A stretch of 64,000 nt of DNA from Acidobacteriota bacterium (GTDB lineage Bacteria; Acidobacteriota; Blastocatellia; Pyrinomonadales; Pyrinomonadaceae). The notes under the pieces are model-generated. The model searched no databases, had not been told where the DNA came from, and saw nothing but the letters and a program-made list of their open reading frames with translations. Every line of letters starts with the position of its first letter. Position 1 is the first letter of the stretch. The translations under genes and the position numbers were made by a program. The DNA is taken from the NCBI GenBank assembly GCA_016718135.1, contig JADKEF010000004.1:350012-414011 (forward strand), given 5' to 3'. This document shows, piece after piece, positions 1 through 10,974 of the stretch.

Positions 1-40
1 GAAGGAAGTCAAAACAACCGCGACTAAATAGGACAATAAA

Positions 41-71
41 AAAGAGGCCCGCATTTCGCGAGCCTCTTTTG
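41..71 (-). terminator. Rho-independent terminator of the first TonB receptor gene
   Basis: A GAGGC...GCCTC hairpin is flanked by A and T runs. Read on the minus strand it ends in a T-rich tract (TCTTTTTTAT), about 25 bases after the receptor stop codon. It could work in both directions. Confidence 0.75.
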
Positions 72-92
72 TTCCCCCTTGATGATGCGTCC

Positions 93-3000
93 TTAGAACC
101 GGAGCTTGGCTCGGAACTGCCCGACGCGTGGCCCACCGATCGTGTTCGTAATAACACCAAAGTCGACCGTGTCCTGTAAGTCACTGTTCGGATTTGCAAA
201 GTTCACGGTGTTGAACAGATTGAACAGATCAAAGCCAAGTTCAAAGCTCACGCGCTCATTGAACTTAGTGTTCTTTGCAAAGCTCAGGTCAAACCGCTTC
301 TGTAGCGGGCCGCGGAATGCGTTTCGTCCCAAGTTGCCAAAACCACCGAGTGCCGATGTGAAACAGCTTGTGTTGATCACATTCAAGTTGCTTGTGCTCG
401 CATTCGAAATAGCATCGCCAGCCGAGCACGTGATGTTCGGTCTGCCAAAACCGGGACGATAGATGCCACCCGCTCCGCGGGTAACGTTGGTCAACTGAGA
501 CGCATTCGCGATCTCCGGCTCCGAGGCAAACACCGTAAACGGCGTTCCCGATTGAGCCTGGAAGAATCCGGAAACCGACCAGCCATTCACGAGCCGTCGA
601 TCCGAACCGCCGCTGGGTATCTCCCACACGAAGTTCGTGCTGAACCGGTGAGTACGGTCGAAATCCGAAAGGCCTTTATTGTTGGCCAAGTCGCGGGAAT
701 CGCCCTGTGCGATGAAGCCGCTATTCGGTACATCAGGCTTGCCGCTACCGGCCGTGCTGCCCGGATCGGATGACATAACGTCGATCGATTTCGAGAAGGT
801 ATAGGCCATATTGAACTGCAAGCCTCTCGACATACGCTTGGTCAGGCTGAACTGGCCACCGTGATAGTCAGAGTTGCCCTTCGAGGTGAGTAGTAAAGCC
901 TCAGGTACATTAAACCCAAGGATCGGCACACGAGCCTCGAAGTTAATGTATGTACCGTTTGCTGCCGATAGGTTGAGATCGGTCAGCCCGGTAACGGTGT
1001 TCAGGAAGCCGAACGCTCGACCCGTTCCGCGGGCACGAGCGGTCGAACCCGCATTCAGAGCTCCGTTCGGAGATCCCGCCGCTACGTATGCCTGATTGAA
1101 TCGCTCAAAGATGTGATCCGGTGTGTTCGGGTCGTTCAGGTCGAAGCCCTGATTGAGAGCCTGTGCGACAAGAAGGTTCTTGCCCTTGGTGCCGACATAC
1201 CTTGCCTCGAACATTAGGTCCTTGGCGATCTCGTACTGCATACCGACATTCCACTGGTGGATATAAGGCGTCTTTAGATCGCGATCGACCGCTCGAAACT
1301 CAAAGGTTTCCGCAATGTTACCGCGTGTACAGCCAACACCGGTCGACGGGACACAGCTCGCACCTTGCGGAGTACCTCGCGAATCGACGAATACAGGGGT
1401 ATTGTCGCGGATCGCGTAGGAGCCGGTGGTACCAGAACCGCGAACGATGCGGAACGGCAACCACTGATTGAGCGGAATATTCGTCGGAACTCCGGAGAAT
1501 GCAGTCGCAATGGCAACGTTCCCGCTTGGAACCGTGATCTCGACTTCTCGTAGGAAAGGGTAATTCGAGAAAACGGTGTTAATGAAAGCTGCTGATGGAC
1601 GATCGTAGAACAAGCCGTAGCCGCCGCGAAATACCAGCTTGTCATTCACCGCGTATGCGAGACCGAATCGCGGAGCGATATTGTTCGTATCCTGGCCGTT
1701 CAGCGTGTGCTTGTTGTTGGCCTTGGTCGTCACGGCAACTGCCGAGTCAACTATCAAAACGCCGGTCGCCGTCGTATTGCTCGGTATCAGAAAGCCCGGG
1801 GTTGGGTTATCGCACAGTGCATTTGAACCGCCGGTAGCGGCAAAGCATGGCAAGAACGGAGCGAGATCAAAATTACCGATCCGGCCATTCTTTTCCGTTG
1901 GCCACAAAAAGAGCTCGTAGCGAAGTCCGACATTTAAGCTGAGCTTTCGGGTGATCTTCCAGTCATCGGTCAGATAGAAGCCGTAGTCACGGAAGCGAAA
2001 GTCCTTATCCGTAATGCCGTACTGCGTATCGGCCTCGGTCGCATTCCCGGTGAGCAATTGTGTGAACGAATCAAATTTTTCAAATTCGGTAGCCTGCTCT
2101 TCCGGAAGGTTTGTCTGGAACTGATGGCTCTTGTATTCGCCACCAAATTTGATGTTGTGATTACCACGGATCCAGTTAACGTTGTCCCCGATACTATAGG
2201 TAGTCTGCTTGCGACGGTTGAACGAGTCGTTAGGGCCGCCGAACGAGAAGTTCGCCATGTTGTTTCGGCCGATATAGTGGCCTAGGCGTGTAGTCGCCAC
2301 GCTGGTGTCAAAAGTGGATGCCGGATTATTAACACCAATAAATTGGTTGGTAAAATCACCCGTCGAGAACTCCTCCGTCAACGAACGGGTGTTGTTCAAT
2401 GAGAAAAACCCAAAGCGAACCTCATTGATCAGATTCGACGAGAAAATGTGCGTATCGCCGATCGAGAGCGTTCGGTTGCGGTCATTTCGCTTCAATGTCG
2501 TCGGCGATGCGAGGCTGTTCGGATCAGGGAACGAATCGAGCCCGGGGAAGTTGGCGTAGAACAACGTACCGCTCAGCGTATTCTTGGAGCTCAGCTGTGC
2601 GTCAATGCGGCCGGTGAACTGATTTTGTTCGAAGAGCGATGGCTGAACACTAATGAACTCAACAAGCGGATTATTTCGCTGCAGCGTGCGCGAAGTGATC
2701 GACGGGAAATTGCCGAACTGATATGAGCCCGTTCCTGTCTGATCGACAATGCCGAGATTTCGTACGTTTGAAACGCTTGGAATGTAAAAGCCTCCAGTCA
2801 CCGGGTTTCGAAGATTAAAGATCCTGAATGCCACATCGCTAATGTCGGTAGGTAGAAGGCATGTCGTGCCGACAGCACATCCGTTGAACTGATTAAAAGC
2901 TGCGGCGATCGCGGCCTTCGAACGATCCGTTCCAAGGACAGTCATTGCCTGAGGCAGAACTGTACGTGTGCGGGCCGTCGGCACAAGGCCGGTGTTGGCG

Positions 3001-3931
3001 TCGGTGTACTGATACCCGCCGAAGAAGAACACTCTGTCCTTCTTGATCGGACCTCCGAGGGTGAACCCGAGCTCGGTGCGATCGGCACGAGGTTTTTCGT
3101 TACCGCTTTCCTTGAGGAAGAACTCGTTCGAGTTAAAATTCTTGTTCTGCAGATAATAGTAGGCCGAGCCGTTGTATGCATTGCCGCCGGCCTTGGGCAC
3201 AAGCTGAAAATTGCCGCCACCACTGCGACCGGTCGACGCATCATAAAGCGAGGTCTGCAGTTTAACTTCTTGAAGAGTCTCCGGAGCAGGCGAGATATTA
3301 TCGGTTAGACTGCCTTCGTTGCTTGTAATATTGGTTGCGTCAACACCGTTAAAGAAGAGGCTCGTCGAGGTTGTTCGCGTACCGTTAACCGATGGCGAGA
3401 TGTTACCGTTACCGTTAACGCCGACCGGCGAAAGCTCGGACGACACGCCTGACTCAGCAGACAACAGCCCGGTAAAGCTACGGGTCGAGGTGGGCGTTTT
3501 GGTCAGTTGTTCGCCAGTGATCTGTCTCGATACCGCGGCAGACTCTGCCTGCACAAGCGGTTGCTCAGAGACGACATCGACATAAACATCAGATACACCG
3601 ACCTCGAGCGTAACTTCAACGGCTCGTGTCACCGATGCCTCGACCTGTACGCCTGAATTCGAGGCTTTCTTAAAACCGTCCTTATCGAAAGACACAGTAT
3701 AGCCCCCGACCGGGAGGTTGGTTACAGTCCACCGTCCGTCCACATTAGTAACGACGTTGCGGGTCAAGTTGGTCGCGATGTTCTTTACTAAGACACTCGC
3801 CCCTGAACCACTGCACCATTCGGGTCATTAACGACACCGCTTAAACTGCCGGTCGACTGGGCAAACGCCGCAGTGGCGGACATTAAAACTATTGAAAAGA
3901 TCAAGATCTTATATACGATCTGCGATTTCAT
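93..3931 (-). CDS. TonB-dependent receptor, Oar-like (frameshifted near the start)
   Basis: Outer-membrane receptor with an N-terminal carboxypeptidase-regulatory-like (Ig-type) domain, then plug and a large beta-barrel. Such proteins import unknown substrates using TonB energy. The true start is taken as ATG 3931: it has an AAAGGAG ribosome site and encodes a signal peptide (MKSQIVYK...AFAQ). The frame breaks at the CCCC run at 3800-3803 (GGGG on the coding strand). Adding one G joins the signal peptide and the start of the Ig domain to the long frame that runs from 3767 to 93. The barrel contains the typical GGPIKKDRVFFFGGYQ segment and ends ...GQFRAKLRF, with the usual terminal aromatic residue. 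Restored length is about 1,279 residues. Substrate is unknown. Confidence 0.85.
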
Positions 3932-4105
3932 GACTACTCCTTTCTGCTCAGCTAATAAATTCGTCGCGGCACAGAAACACCGGGTGAAACCGTGTTGCCG
4001 TCCGCGTTTTGACTTATAGATATCTCGTTAGCAAGGAAGAGGATATGCGTGCCGAGTTACGAAGATGTGAAACTCTTGTTAAGAGTTTATTAACTATTCG
4101 TACGT

Positions 4106-4141
4106 GAAAAAGCCGGCTAGTATTTTGCAACACTAGCCGGC
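4106..4141 (-). terminator. Rho-independent terminator of the second TonB receptor gene
   Basis: A perfect 10-bp stem (GCCGGCTAGT/ACTAGCCGGC, 4112-4141) is followed on the minus strand by TTTTTC. It sits just after the stop codon at 4165. Confidence 0.85.
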
Positions 4142-4164
4142 ATCAAGCGGAGAAAATGCTTGAG

Positions 4165-7149
4165 TTAGAAAATGAATCTCGCTCCGAGCTGGATCTGTCG
4201 AGGGCCGCCGAATCGGGCCGTTGATGGTGCACTAGTTGGATCGAGAGCACGAACGTTTGGGAAATAGCCAGTTGGACAGGTGATGTTAAGCGGGTTTGCC
4301 GTGTCAGCAAGTGCCGAGTTTCCGGTGCAGTAGTTACTGATCGAATCGACGCCAAAGCCTTTGTTGGTATTCCTCGTAACATTGAAAACTTCAGCCGAAA
4401 GGTCGAGCTTCTTGGTCTCGCCGAAGCGGAATGCTTTTAGTAGCCTGATGTCCATGTTAAAGAAGTTAGGCATACGAAACGCGTTTCGTCCGGACACTAC
4501 GCCTCCGATTACCACGCGGTCATTTGCGTCGTTAAGGTCTCCGTTGAAATCCTCGCCGTCGGTGATCAACGCCGAGTAGGGAAAGCCGGTTCTTGCAACA
4601 AAGATCGTGCTGACCGAGAATCCACGCCCGATGTCGTAGAGCCCGCTGACATTGAGATTGTGCCTAACATCCTGCTTCGACGGGCCGGCTTCGGCCTTCA
4701 GGTTGAACGGGTTGAGCGTCGGTTCGCGTGAGAAGTTTCGCTCGTTCGAGTCATCGTCCTCATTGTTGGCAAATGTATAATTCGCCTCAAACTGAAATCG
4801 GTTCGCAAAGCGGCGGCGAAGCGAGACGCTGAGAGCGTCGTAGGTCGAGTGCGCCGATGATTCGTTGATCTCGAGCTGCGAGATCGTCGTATTTGGCCGT
4901 GTCGCCGAGAAGACAGGAAATCCGCTCGCCTGGAGTGTCGGCGGGAACAGATTGCGGTCGACGCGGCGTTGCAGGTTATAGGTCGAGTTGCGCGTGTAGC
5001 CTACAGTTAGTACTAGCTGGTTGCCGATCTTCTGCTCCAATGTTGCCGATGTTTGGAAGGAACGTGGATTCTTAAAATTCGGGTCAAAGCCAAAAACACG
5101 CGGCTTAACGATGAAAGCCGCAAGGGCCGGGGTCAGATTTGTGAAACCGTTCGCATATGTGACAAGTGCATTTGGCCCGCGCAGGCGGCAACCGGCAAGG
5201 TTGACGACTAGCGAGTTTCGGCACGCCGCAGTTTCAGCGATCTCTATTTCCTGCGTCGTTAGGCCGTTGTCCGTCGTCACACGCTGGAACAGGTTTGCCG
5301 GGGTTCGAGCCGCGAAGATACCAGCCGAAAGACGGATGATCGTCTTGCCCTTGCCGCCTACATCGTAGGCAAGGCCGAGCCTCGGCTGCCATTGATTCAG
5401 ATCGTTCGGAATGAGAGCGGTTTGCGGAATTGCCGGATTCGGATTGCGCGGCTGCGGATTGAACTGGGCCTCGTACCGGAGTCCTACATGGATAAGCAAC
5501 TCGCTCGAGACCTTGATGCGATCCTGAACAAAGAATGCGTATTCGTGCTGCGTTCCGGTGTAAAGAAGTGCCGATGGATCGACCGTGGCCAAAGTTTGCC
5601 GGAAGCGTCTCGGACGAACGTTAATGTAGTTCTCAAGGCCCGTCGCGATAGTAACACCGCTTACGGTACGGCTTTCAAAATCGTAACGCGGTTGAGTATT
5701 GGACTGACGCTTCTGGGCCACCTGGTTGATATTCGCATCCACGCCAATGCGAAGACGATGGGGGCCGGAATCAAAACTAAGATTATTCGTTACCTGATAT
5801 CGCGTCGTCTCGAACAAACGCGGCCGGGCACGATCTCCGCCGAGGGTTCCAAAGCCCGCGACCACGGCCTGGCCGATCGTTGAGTTCGGTTCCTCGAGCC
5901 TGTTATCGGTCGCGTACTGGCCGCGAAATTCATTGATCAGCCTAGGGGAGATAACCGATACCAGCGAGCCTTTCAGTCCGCCGCTCGTGTTCTTGCGGGT
6001 GTAGTTGCTCTCGACGGCGACATCCTGACGCGGGTTCTCGAACGAGAAGTTTTCCCCGCGAAAACGCGTATAGCTGTATTGAAAATTTAGTGAATTCTTC
6101 GGAGTAGGCTGGAAATCGAGCCTTCCAAAGAATGCGGTCGGATTGTTCGTTCCCCGTTGCTCGCCTTCGAGAGCAGCGAGATCCGCAGGCAGCGGAACGC
6201 CGGGAACATCCTGAAAATCTACGACAAAAGGAACTCGAAGATAATTCTGCTCGATGCCGAAGAAAAAGAACGCCCGGTCTCGTATGATCGGGCCGCCGAT
6301 CGAACCGCCGAACTGATTCTGTGCGTTGTCAAGGTCTTGCCCAAAAGCGTCGGGCGAGGTCAGATGTCTATTTCGGTTGAAGTAGAAAACCTCACCGCGT
6401 ACTTCGTTCGTACCTGATTTTGTGACCGCATTAACAAAGCCCGCTCCGGTTCGTCCAACCTCTGCTGTCGCGCCTGAACGCACCACCTGAAACTCGCGGA
6501 TCGCCGTCTGTGGAAAGAAGAACACCGATTCATTACCGCCACGCTGATTGCCCTGCAGAGCATCATTGAAGTCGGCGCCGTCGATCGCGACATTTGAGTT
6601 GATCGAACGCTGGCCTGAGATGACCAAACCGCTACGGTCGCCCTCCTGAACGACGCCCGGCGTAAGCTGTACAAACTCGGTAAAGTTGCGCCCGCGAACC
6701 GGCAGATCGGAAACCAGCCGCTGTGAGATCGTCGAACCGGTCGACTCGGTCTCAGCACTGATGACATCTGCGTCGCCGGTTACGTCGACCTGCACACTCG
6801 CGCCTTGCAAGCCTAGTGTTATCTCGACCGGTGTCGATTCGCCAACGCTGAGCGAGACTGACTTGGATGTTTCCGCGAAACCTGAAGCCTTCGTTATCAC
6901 AACATAGTTGCCGACCGGCAGAACACTTGCTGAGAATATACCGTTTGAGTTGGTCGTAACAGTACGTTCAAGATTGGTGTCTTTGTTTTTAATAACGACT
7001 GTCGCTCCTTGGACGACCGCTCCATTTTGGTCCTTAACGACACCCTCGACGGCCGCACTACCCGATTCGGACTGCCCGAAAGCAGCCGTTGTGAATAAAA
7101 TGGTAAGTAAAAAGGCAAAGATCGACGTGATGATAACGCGTGGTTTCAT
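4165..7149 (-). CDS. TonB-dependent receptor, Oar-like
   Basis: Second Oar-type receptor, 994 residues. ATG 7149 is chosen over an in-frame ATG 72 bases upstream because it has an AGGAGTG ribosome site and opens a clear signal peptide (MKPRVIITSIF...AAFGQ). Next come a carboxypeptidase-regulatory-like domain (roughly residues 28-110, with the motif GAVVQGATVVIKN), a plug with SDLPVRGRNFTEFVQLTPGV, and a barrel ending in GARFIF, a typical C-terminal phenylalanine signature. It lies in tandem with the receptor at 93-3931 on the same strand. A strong terminator separates the two, so they are probably transcribed separately. Substrate unknown; no SusD-like partner is present. Confidence 0.9.
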   Translation of the reverse strand: MKPRVIITSIFAFLLTILFTTAAFGQSESGSAAVEGVVKDQNGAVVQGATVVIKNKDTNLERTVTTNSNGIFSASVLPVGNYVVITKASGFAETSKSVSLSVGESTPVEITLGLQGASVQVDVTGDADVISAETESTGSTISQRLVSDLPVRGRNFTEFVQLTPGVVQEGDRSGLVISGQRSINSNVAIDGADFNDALQGNQRGGNESVFFFPQTAIREFQVVRSGATAEVGRTGAGFVNAVTKSGTNEVRGEVFYFNRNRHLTSPDAFGQDLDNAQNQFGGSIGGPIIRDRAFFFFGIEQNYLRVPFVVDFQDVPGVPLPADLAALEGEQRGTNNPTAFFGRLDFQPTPKNSLNFQYSYTRFRGENFSFENPRQDVAVESNYTRKNTSGGLKGSLVSVISPRLINEFRGQYATDNRLEEPNSTIGQAVVAGFGTLGGDRARPRLFETTRYQVTNNLSFDSGPHRLRIGVDANINQVAQKRQSNTQPRYDFESRTVSGVTIATGLENYINVRPRRFRQTLATVDPSALLYTGTQHEYAFFVQDRIKVSSELLIHVGLRYEAQFNPQPRNPNPAIPQTALIPNDLNQWQPRLGLAYDVGGKGKTIIRLSAGIFAARTPANLFQRVTTDNGLTTQEIEIAETAACRNSLVVNLAGCRLRGPNALVTYANGFTNLTPALAAFIVKPRVFGFDPNFKNPRSFQTSATLEQKIGNQLVLTVGYTRNSTYNLQRRVDRNLFPPTLQASGFPVFSATRPNTTISQLEINESSAHSTYDALSVSLRRRFANRFQFEANYTFANNEDDDSNERNFSREPTLNPFNLKAEAGPSKQDVRHNLNVSGLYDIGRGFSVSTIFVARTGFPYSALITDGEDFNGDLNDANDRVVIGGVVSGRNAFRMPNFFNMDIRLLKAFRFGETKKLDLSAEVFNVTRNTNKGFGVDSISNYCTGNSALADTANPLNITCPTGYFPNVRALDPTSAPSTARFGGPRQIQLGARFIF

Positions 7150-7315
7150 GTTCACTCCTGCTAGGCTGGCCATCGCGGGCCGCACCTCAAGCGCAATATT
7201 ATTGATAGTTTCTGGTAGCAACTACCAAAGATATTGCGGAGAAGTTAACGGGAAATGAACGGCGTGTTAAAAGAATGTTAACTCTGAACGGGAAGCTGCT
7301 GTGGAGTCATCTTTT

Positions 7316-8110
7316 CTAATATTTAGAAAAGCCACTCGTCAGATCGGCGCCAACAATACGTATCTGAGCTGTGTGCGGGGGGCCTTCGTAGCCTTTCATG
7401 GCTTCGATGGCGATGATGGCGACGCGGTTTTCGTATGGGCTTTTGATGGCGCCGATGAGGCCGGCGTCGAGCATGAACCAGTAGTCGTCCGTGGAGTGGT
7501 CTTCGGAGGTAAAGACCGTTTTAGTGCCTAGTTTTGTAGACCGAAGTGAGACGGTGTAGAGATCGACACGAATTTCACCGCCGTCAATGTTCTGGCCCAT
7601 CTTCTTAGCTGATCTGGCCGTGTAGCTAGTTCCTCCGGCCGAGAAGGTTTTGTTGAGCATCACGACGCGCGAGGCGACGATGCCGTTCTCGGCAAGCTTT
7701 TCTGAGAAGAGTTTTTGATTCTTCTTCCACAGTTCGCGGATATTTCCCGAACCACGCTGCTTGCCCGTCACCAGATCGTCTTCGTCGCCCTGATCGTACT
7801 TAAATTCCCAAATGATCTTATCGGTACGCATATCCTGTATCGCCAAATACGCGTAATAGCACCCGCACGCCTCATCGACCGGCTCGCTATAGTACGCGAA
7901 CTTGCCGTCCTTTGACCAGCCGATAGGATAGAAAGCCTCAGGGATCAGTGTTGGATAGCTGTTGCTGCGGTCGTAGAACTTAGGGAAGTTTTGACGGACA
8001 AACCTCTCGATCGGCACCTCGCGCGGCTGGGCGTAGGTCTGAGTTAATGCCTGCGTGGCAACCGAAAATATGAGCGTCAGAATGAGGCCTGTCGTTTTCG
8101 CTGTTTTCAT
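7316..8110 (-). CDS. Predicted secreted protein of unknown function
   Basis: 264 residues. The N-terminus (MKTAKTTGLILTLIFSVATQALTQ) looks like a Sec signal peptide, so the protein is probably periplasmic or secreted. The body has mixed beta-type segments such as YPIGWSKDGKFAYYSEP and a CGCYY motif near residue 82, resembling a single propeller-like blade, but I do not recognise the family. It stands alone between the second TonB receptor and the AAA+ ATPase, on the same strand as both. No operon partner is evident. Confidence 0.6.
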   Translation of the reverse strand: MKTAKTTGLILTLIFSVATQALTQTYAQPREVPIERFVRQNFPKFYDRSNSYPTLIPEAFYPIGWSKDGKFAYYSEPVDEACGCYYAYLAIQDMRTDKIIWEFKYDQGDEDDLVTGKQRGSGNIRELWKKNQKLFSEKLAENGIVASRVVMLNKTFSAGGTSYTARSAKKMGQNIDGGEIRVDLYTVSLRSTKLGTKTVFTSEDHSTDDYWFMLDAGLIGAIKSPYENRVAIIAIEAMKGYEGPPHTAQIRIVGADLTSGFSKY

Positions 8111-8160
8111 CCTGGTACTTTCACAATGTAACTGCCGCCCGCTAACGCAGGCGGTTCTGA

Positions 8161-8964
8161 CTAAATAATCGTCGTCACGATCTCACGAATGCTCCGCTGC
8201 AGCTCGCGGTCGTCGGTGATGGGAGAGCAGATGGCGACCTCGGCGGCGGCGATGGGGGAGATGCCTTGAGCGATCATTTGGGCGGCGTAGATGAGGAGGC
8301 GGGTCGAGACGCCTTCTTCGAGGCCGTGGCCGCGAAGGTTGCGGACCTTTTGGCCGATCTTAACGAGGTCGGCGGCGGTTTCGATATCGATGCCGCCTTC
8401 TTTGGCGACGATCTCGGCCTCGGCCTCCGCGTTCGGATAGTCGAATTCCATCGCGACGAAGCGTTGGCGCGTGGACTGCTTGAGATCTTTGAGGATCGAC
8501 TGGTAGCCCGGATTGTACGAGACGACGAGCATGAAATCGTCGGGAGCCTCGATCACGGTGCCGCGTTTTTCGATCGGCAGGCGGCGGCGGTCGTCGGTGA
8601 GCGGGTGGATGATGACGACGGTGTCTTTGCGCGCCTCAACGACCTCGTCGAGATAGCAGATCGCTCCCGCACGGACCGCGGCGGTCAGCGGGCCGTCGTG
8701 CCAGACGGTCTCTTCGCCTTCGAGCAGAAAGCGGCCCACCAGATCGGTTGAGGAAAGGTCTTCGTGACAGGCGACGGTGATGAGCGGGCGGTTCAGGCGA
8801 TGGGCCATGTATTCGACAAAGCGCGTCTTGCCGCAGCCCGTTGGCCCCTTGAGCATCGCGGGCAATTTCGCCGCAAACGCCGCTTCGAAAAGCTCGACTT
8901 CTTGTCCGATGGGTAGATAAAACGGTTCGTCTTTAACCTTGTATTTCTCGACTGCTAATTCCAT
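8161..8964 (-). CDS. AAA+ ATPase of the CbbQ/NirQ/NorQ family
   Basis: 267 residues, a full-length MoxR-like/CbbQ-type AAA+ ATPase. Walker A is GPTGCGKT (about residue 40), Walker B is ICYLDE, and NPGYQ plus the arginine-containing STRQRF segment follow, then a C-terminal CbbQ-type domain (GVSTRLLIYAAQMI). These ATPases remodel or activate target enzymes (Rubisco, nitric oxide reductase, gas-vesicle proteins), usually together with a CbbO/NorD VWA partner. No such partner, Rubisco or NorBC gene is adjacent, so the target is unknown. Start ATG 8964 gives the expected N-terminus. Confidence 0.85.
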   Translation of the reverse strand: MELAVEKYKVKDEPFYLPIGQEVELFEAAFAAKLPAMLKGPTGCGKTRFVEYMAHRLNRPLITVACHEDLSSTDLVGRFLLEGEETVWHDGPLTAAVRAGAICYLDEVVEARKDTVVIIHPLTDDRRRLPIEKRGTVIEAPDDFMLVVSYNPGYQSILKDLKQSTRQRFVAMEFDYPNAEAEAEIVAKEGGIDIETAADLVKIGQKVRNLRGHGLEEGVSTRLLIYAAQMIAQGISPIAAAEVAICSPITDDRELQRSIREIVTTII

Positions 8965-9021
8965 TTTGAGGGTTAGTTTACCAAATCGCTTGGCCGCTCA
9001 CTATTGAGATCGTAAATACAC

Positions 9022-10431
9022 TCATGCCTTGAATTTTCCCCAGTCGCCCCAGATTGCGAAAGTCAGGCCGGCGGACTGGAGATTTACAAAAAGCGTCTTT
9101 CCATCCGGCGAGAACGTCGAGCCTGCAAACTCGCTTCGAGGAAACTGGGTGCTTACGTTCCTAGCAAAGTCAGCCATCTGTCCCTTCGGCGTAAGTATCC
9201 GCACGAAATTCTTTGATTCCATCCCGGGATAATCGCCGTCCTCGCATAGGAAGAGCAGATCGCTCTTTGGCCGCATGCAGATGTTGTCGGGCATGTAGAG
9301 AATTTCTTTGCTTGGCGATTCGAATACCAGAGTGAGATATCCGCGATCACGATCTTTCCGCTCGTAACGCCATATCTGGCCGCCTTTCGAGTCGCCTCCG
9401 CTTGTCGAGGTGAAATAGATCTTGCCGTCGCGATCGGCACAGCAACCTTCGAGTCGGTTAAAGGTCGCACCGCCTTTTGCCTTGCCCTGTTTAAAGACCG
9501 CCAACGGATCGACATCTGCCTCGGCCGGATCAGGATTGTCGATAGTGACCCAATTTGCCTCGAGCCGTGCACCAACCTTCTGGCCGTTCCTTGTGTCGAG
9601 ATCCGACTTTCCGGTGACCATCAGCATTTGCAGGGTGCCGCCCTCGGCGAGTCGCTTGCTCTTATTCGGCACGAAGCGATAGAAGCCGCACGGATTGTAG
9701 TCTTCGGTAAGATAGACAACACCTTTCTTGTCGACGGCGATTGCCTCGTGCGTAAATCGGCCCATCGCTCTTAATGGAACCGGAGCAACGGCGCTATTGG
9801 CAGCTGCGGGAACCTCGAAGCAATATCCGTGTGGTTTCGGAAAGCCTCCTGTCTTGGTCCCTCGCGAACTCGTCCGCACGGTAGGGCCAAGCGTGGTCTC
9901 CTCGCACGTCACCCAGCTTCCCCACGGCGTCGGACCGCCGGCACAGTTGATCATCGTGCCCGACAGACTGACAAAATCGCGGATGATAGTTCTCGTTTTT
10001 GGGTCGATGACCATCGTCGTTGTACCGCCACCGGCCATTTCGTCATAGTGGTTTACGGTGCCAATACCCGCTCCTTCTTTCGGGACGCTGCCGTGGCTGA
10101 CCTCATGATTGCGAACGATCCGCAGCTCATCCTTGACCTTAAAGGTCCACATACCGTCGTGAGCTGCGGGCGTCGGGCGGCCATCTGACATCATGCCCTT
10201 AACGCGGCCGATGACGTTGTATTCAAACCCTTTTGGCAGGGAGAGAAAGGTCTCGCCGGTGTTCTTGGCAGCAGTCGGGAATAGATCGCCAAAGCCGACC
10301 GCCCGATATGCGTTCGGCCTCGGATCATCTGCCAATGCCAACGCCCGATTGCCGAGCGACGAACAAGCGAGAGCCAATCCACCCGAAAAATATGCTAGAT
10401 CTCGCAAAAAGCTACGTCTGTCTATTACCAT
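9022..10431 (-). CDS. phoX: PhoX-type alkaline phosphatase (DUF839), Tat-exported
   Basis: 469 residues from ATG 10431 (MVIDRRSFLRDLAYFSGG), which places a twin-arginine motif at residues 5-6. An in-frame upstream start at 10503 would add 24 residues without a signal and would overlap the divergent acetyltransferase gene. The body has the PhoX hallmarks: YNVIGR, HDGMWTF, the segment NHEVSHG, GGPTPWGSWVTCEET, and EDYNPCGFYRF. PhoX enzymes are Ca/Fe-dependent periplasmic phosphomonoesterases used for phosphate scavenging. The Tat signal fits the tat genes at 61.9-63.4 kb. No Pho-box was identified. Confidence 0.88.
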   Translation of the reverse strand: MVIDRRSFLRDLAYFSGGLALACSSLGNRALALADDPRPNAYRAVGFGDLFPTAAKNTGETFLSLPKGFEYNVIGRVKGMMSDGRPTPAAHDGMWTFKVKDELRIVRNHEVSHGSVPKEGAGIGTVNHYDEMAGGGTTTMVIDPKTRTIIRDFVSLSGTMINCAGGPTPWGSWVTCEETTLGPTVRTSSRGTKTGGFPKPHGYCFEVPAAANSAVAPVPLRAMGRFTHEAIAVDKKGVVYLTEDYNPCGFYRFVPNKSKRLAEGGTLQMLMVTGKSDLDTRNGQKVGARLEANWVTIDNPDPAEADVDPLAVFKQGKAKGGATFNRLEGCCADRDGKIYFTSTSGGDSKGGQIWRYERKDRDRGYLTLVFESPSKEILYMPDNICMRPKSDLLFLCEDGDYPGMESKNFVRILTPKGQMADFARNVSTQFPRSEFAGSTFSPDGKTLFVNLQSAGLTFAIWGDWGKFKA

Positions 10432-10494
10432 TTCTACCTCGATAGCTCCACGATAACTGGCGCGTGATAAAATTTCAAAAGTAATTCGGGATCG

Positions 10495-10971
10495 ATGACA
10501 CAAGACGTTAAAATTGTTCAGGCCGAAAGTGTGTCTCAGATAGACGATGCCCGCACTATCTTTCGCGAATACGAGGCATGGATCGATTTCGATCTCTGTT
10601 TCCAGGGTTTCGAGGCCGAACTTGCCTCTTTACCCGGAAAATACGCTAAGCCAGATGGCCGTTTGCTGCTTGCCTACGTCGACGATCGGCTCGCTGGCTG
10701 CATAGCGATGCGTAAACTCGAAGACGGAATCTGTGAGATGAAACGGCTATTTGTCCGAGACGAGTTTCGCGGTTTACGGATCGGCATCAATCTGATCGAA
10801 CGACTGATCGCTGATGCCCGCGAGATCGGTTATTCAAAAATGCGGCTCGATACCTTTCCGCCCAAAATGAGCAAAGCCGTAAGTCTCTATGAGACTCACG
10901 GCTTTGTCGAGATACCGCCGTACTACGAAAATCCGCACAGTGACGTCCTTTTTATGGAACTGTCTCTTTAA
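10495..10971 (+). CDS. GNAT-family N-acetyltransferase
   Basis: 158 residues of GNAT fold. The acetyl-CoA binding stretch is RDEFRGLRIGINLIERLI (about residues 82-100), followed by a typical ending with ALYETHGF-like SLYETHGFVEIPPYYENP. The substrate (small molecule, amino acid or protein) cannot be told. It is divergent from phoX. Its stop lies 3 bases before that of the convergent VWA gene, so there is no room for a separate terminator between them. Confidence 0.85.
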   Translation: MTQDVKIVQAESVSQIDDARTIFREYEAWIDFDLCFQGFEAELASLPGKYAKPDGRLLLAYVDDRLAGCIAMRKLEDGICEMKRLFVRDEFRGLRIGINLIERLIADAREIGYSKMRLDTFPPKMSKAVSLYETHGFVEIPPYYENPHSDVLFMELSL

Positions 10972-10974
10972 ATT

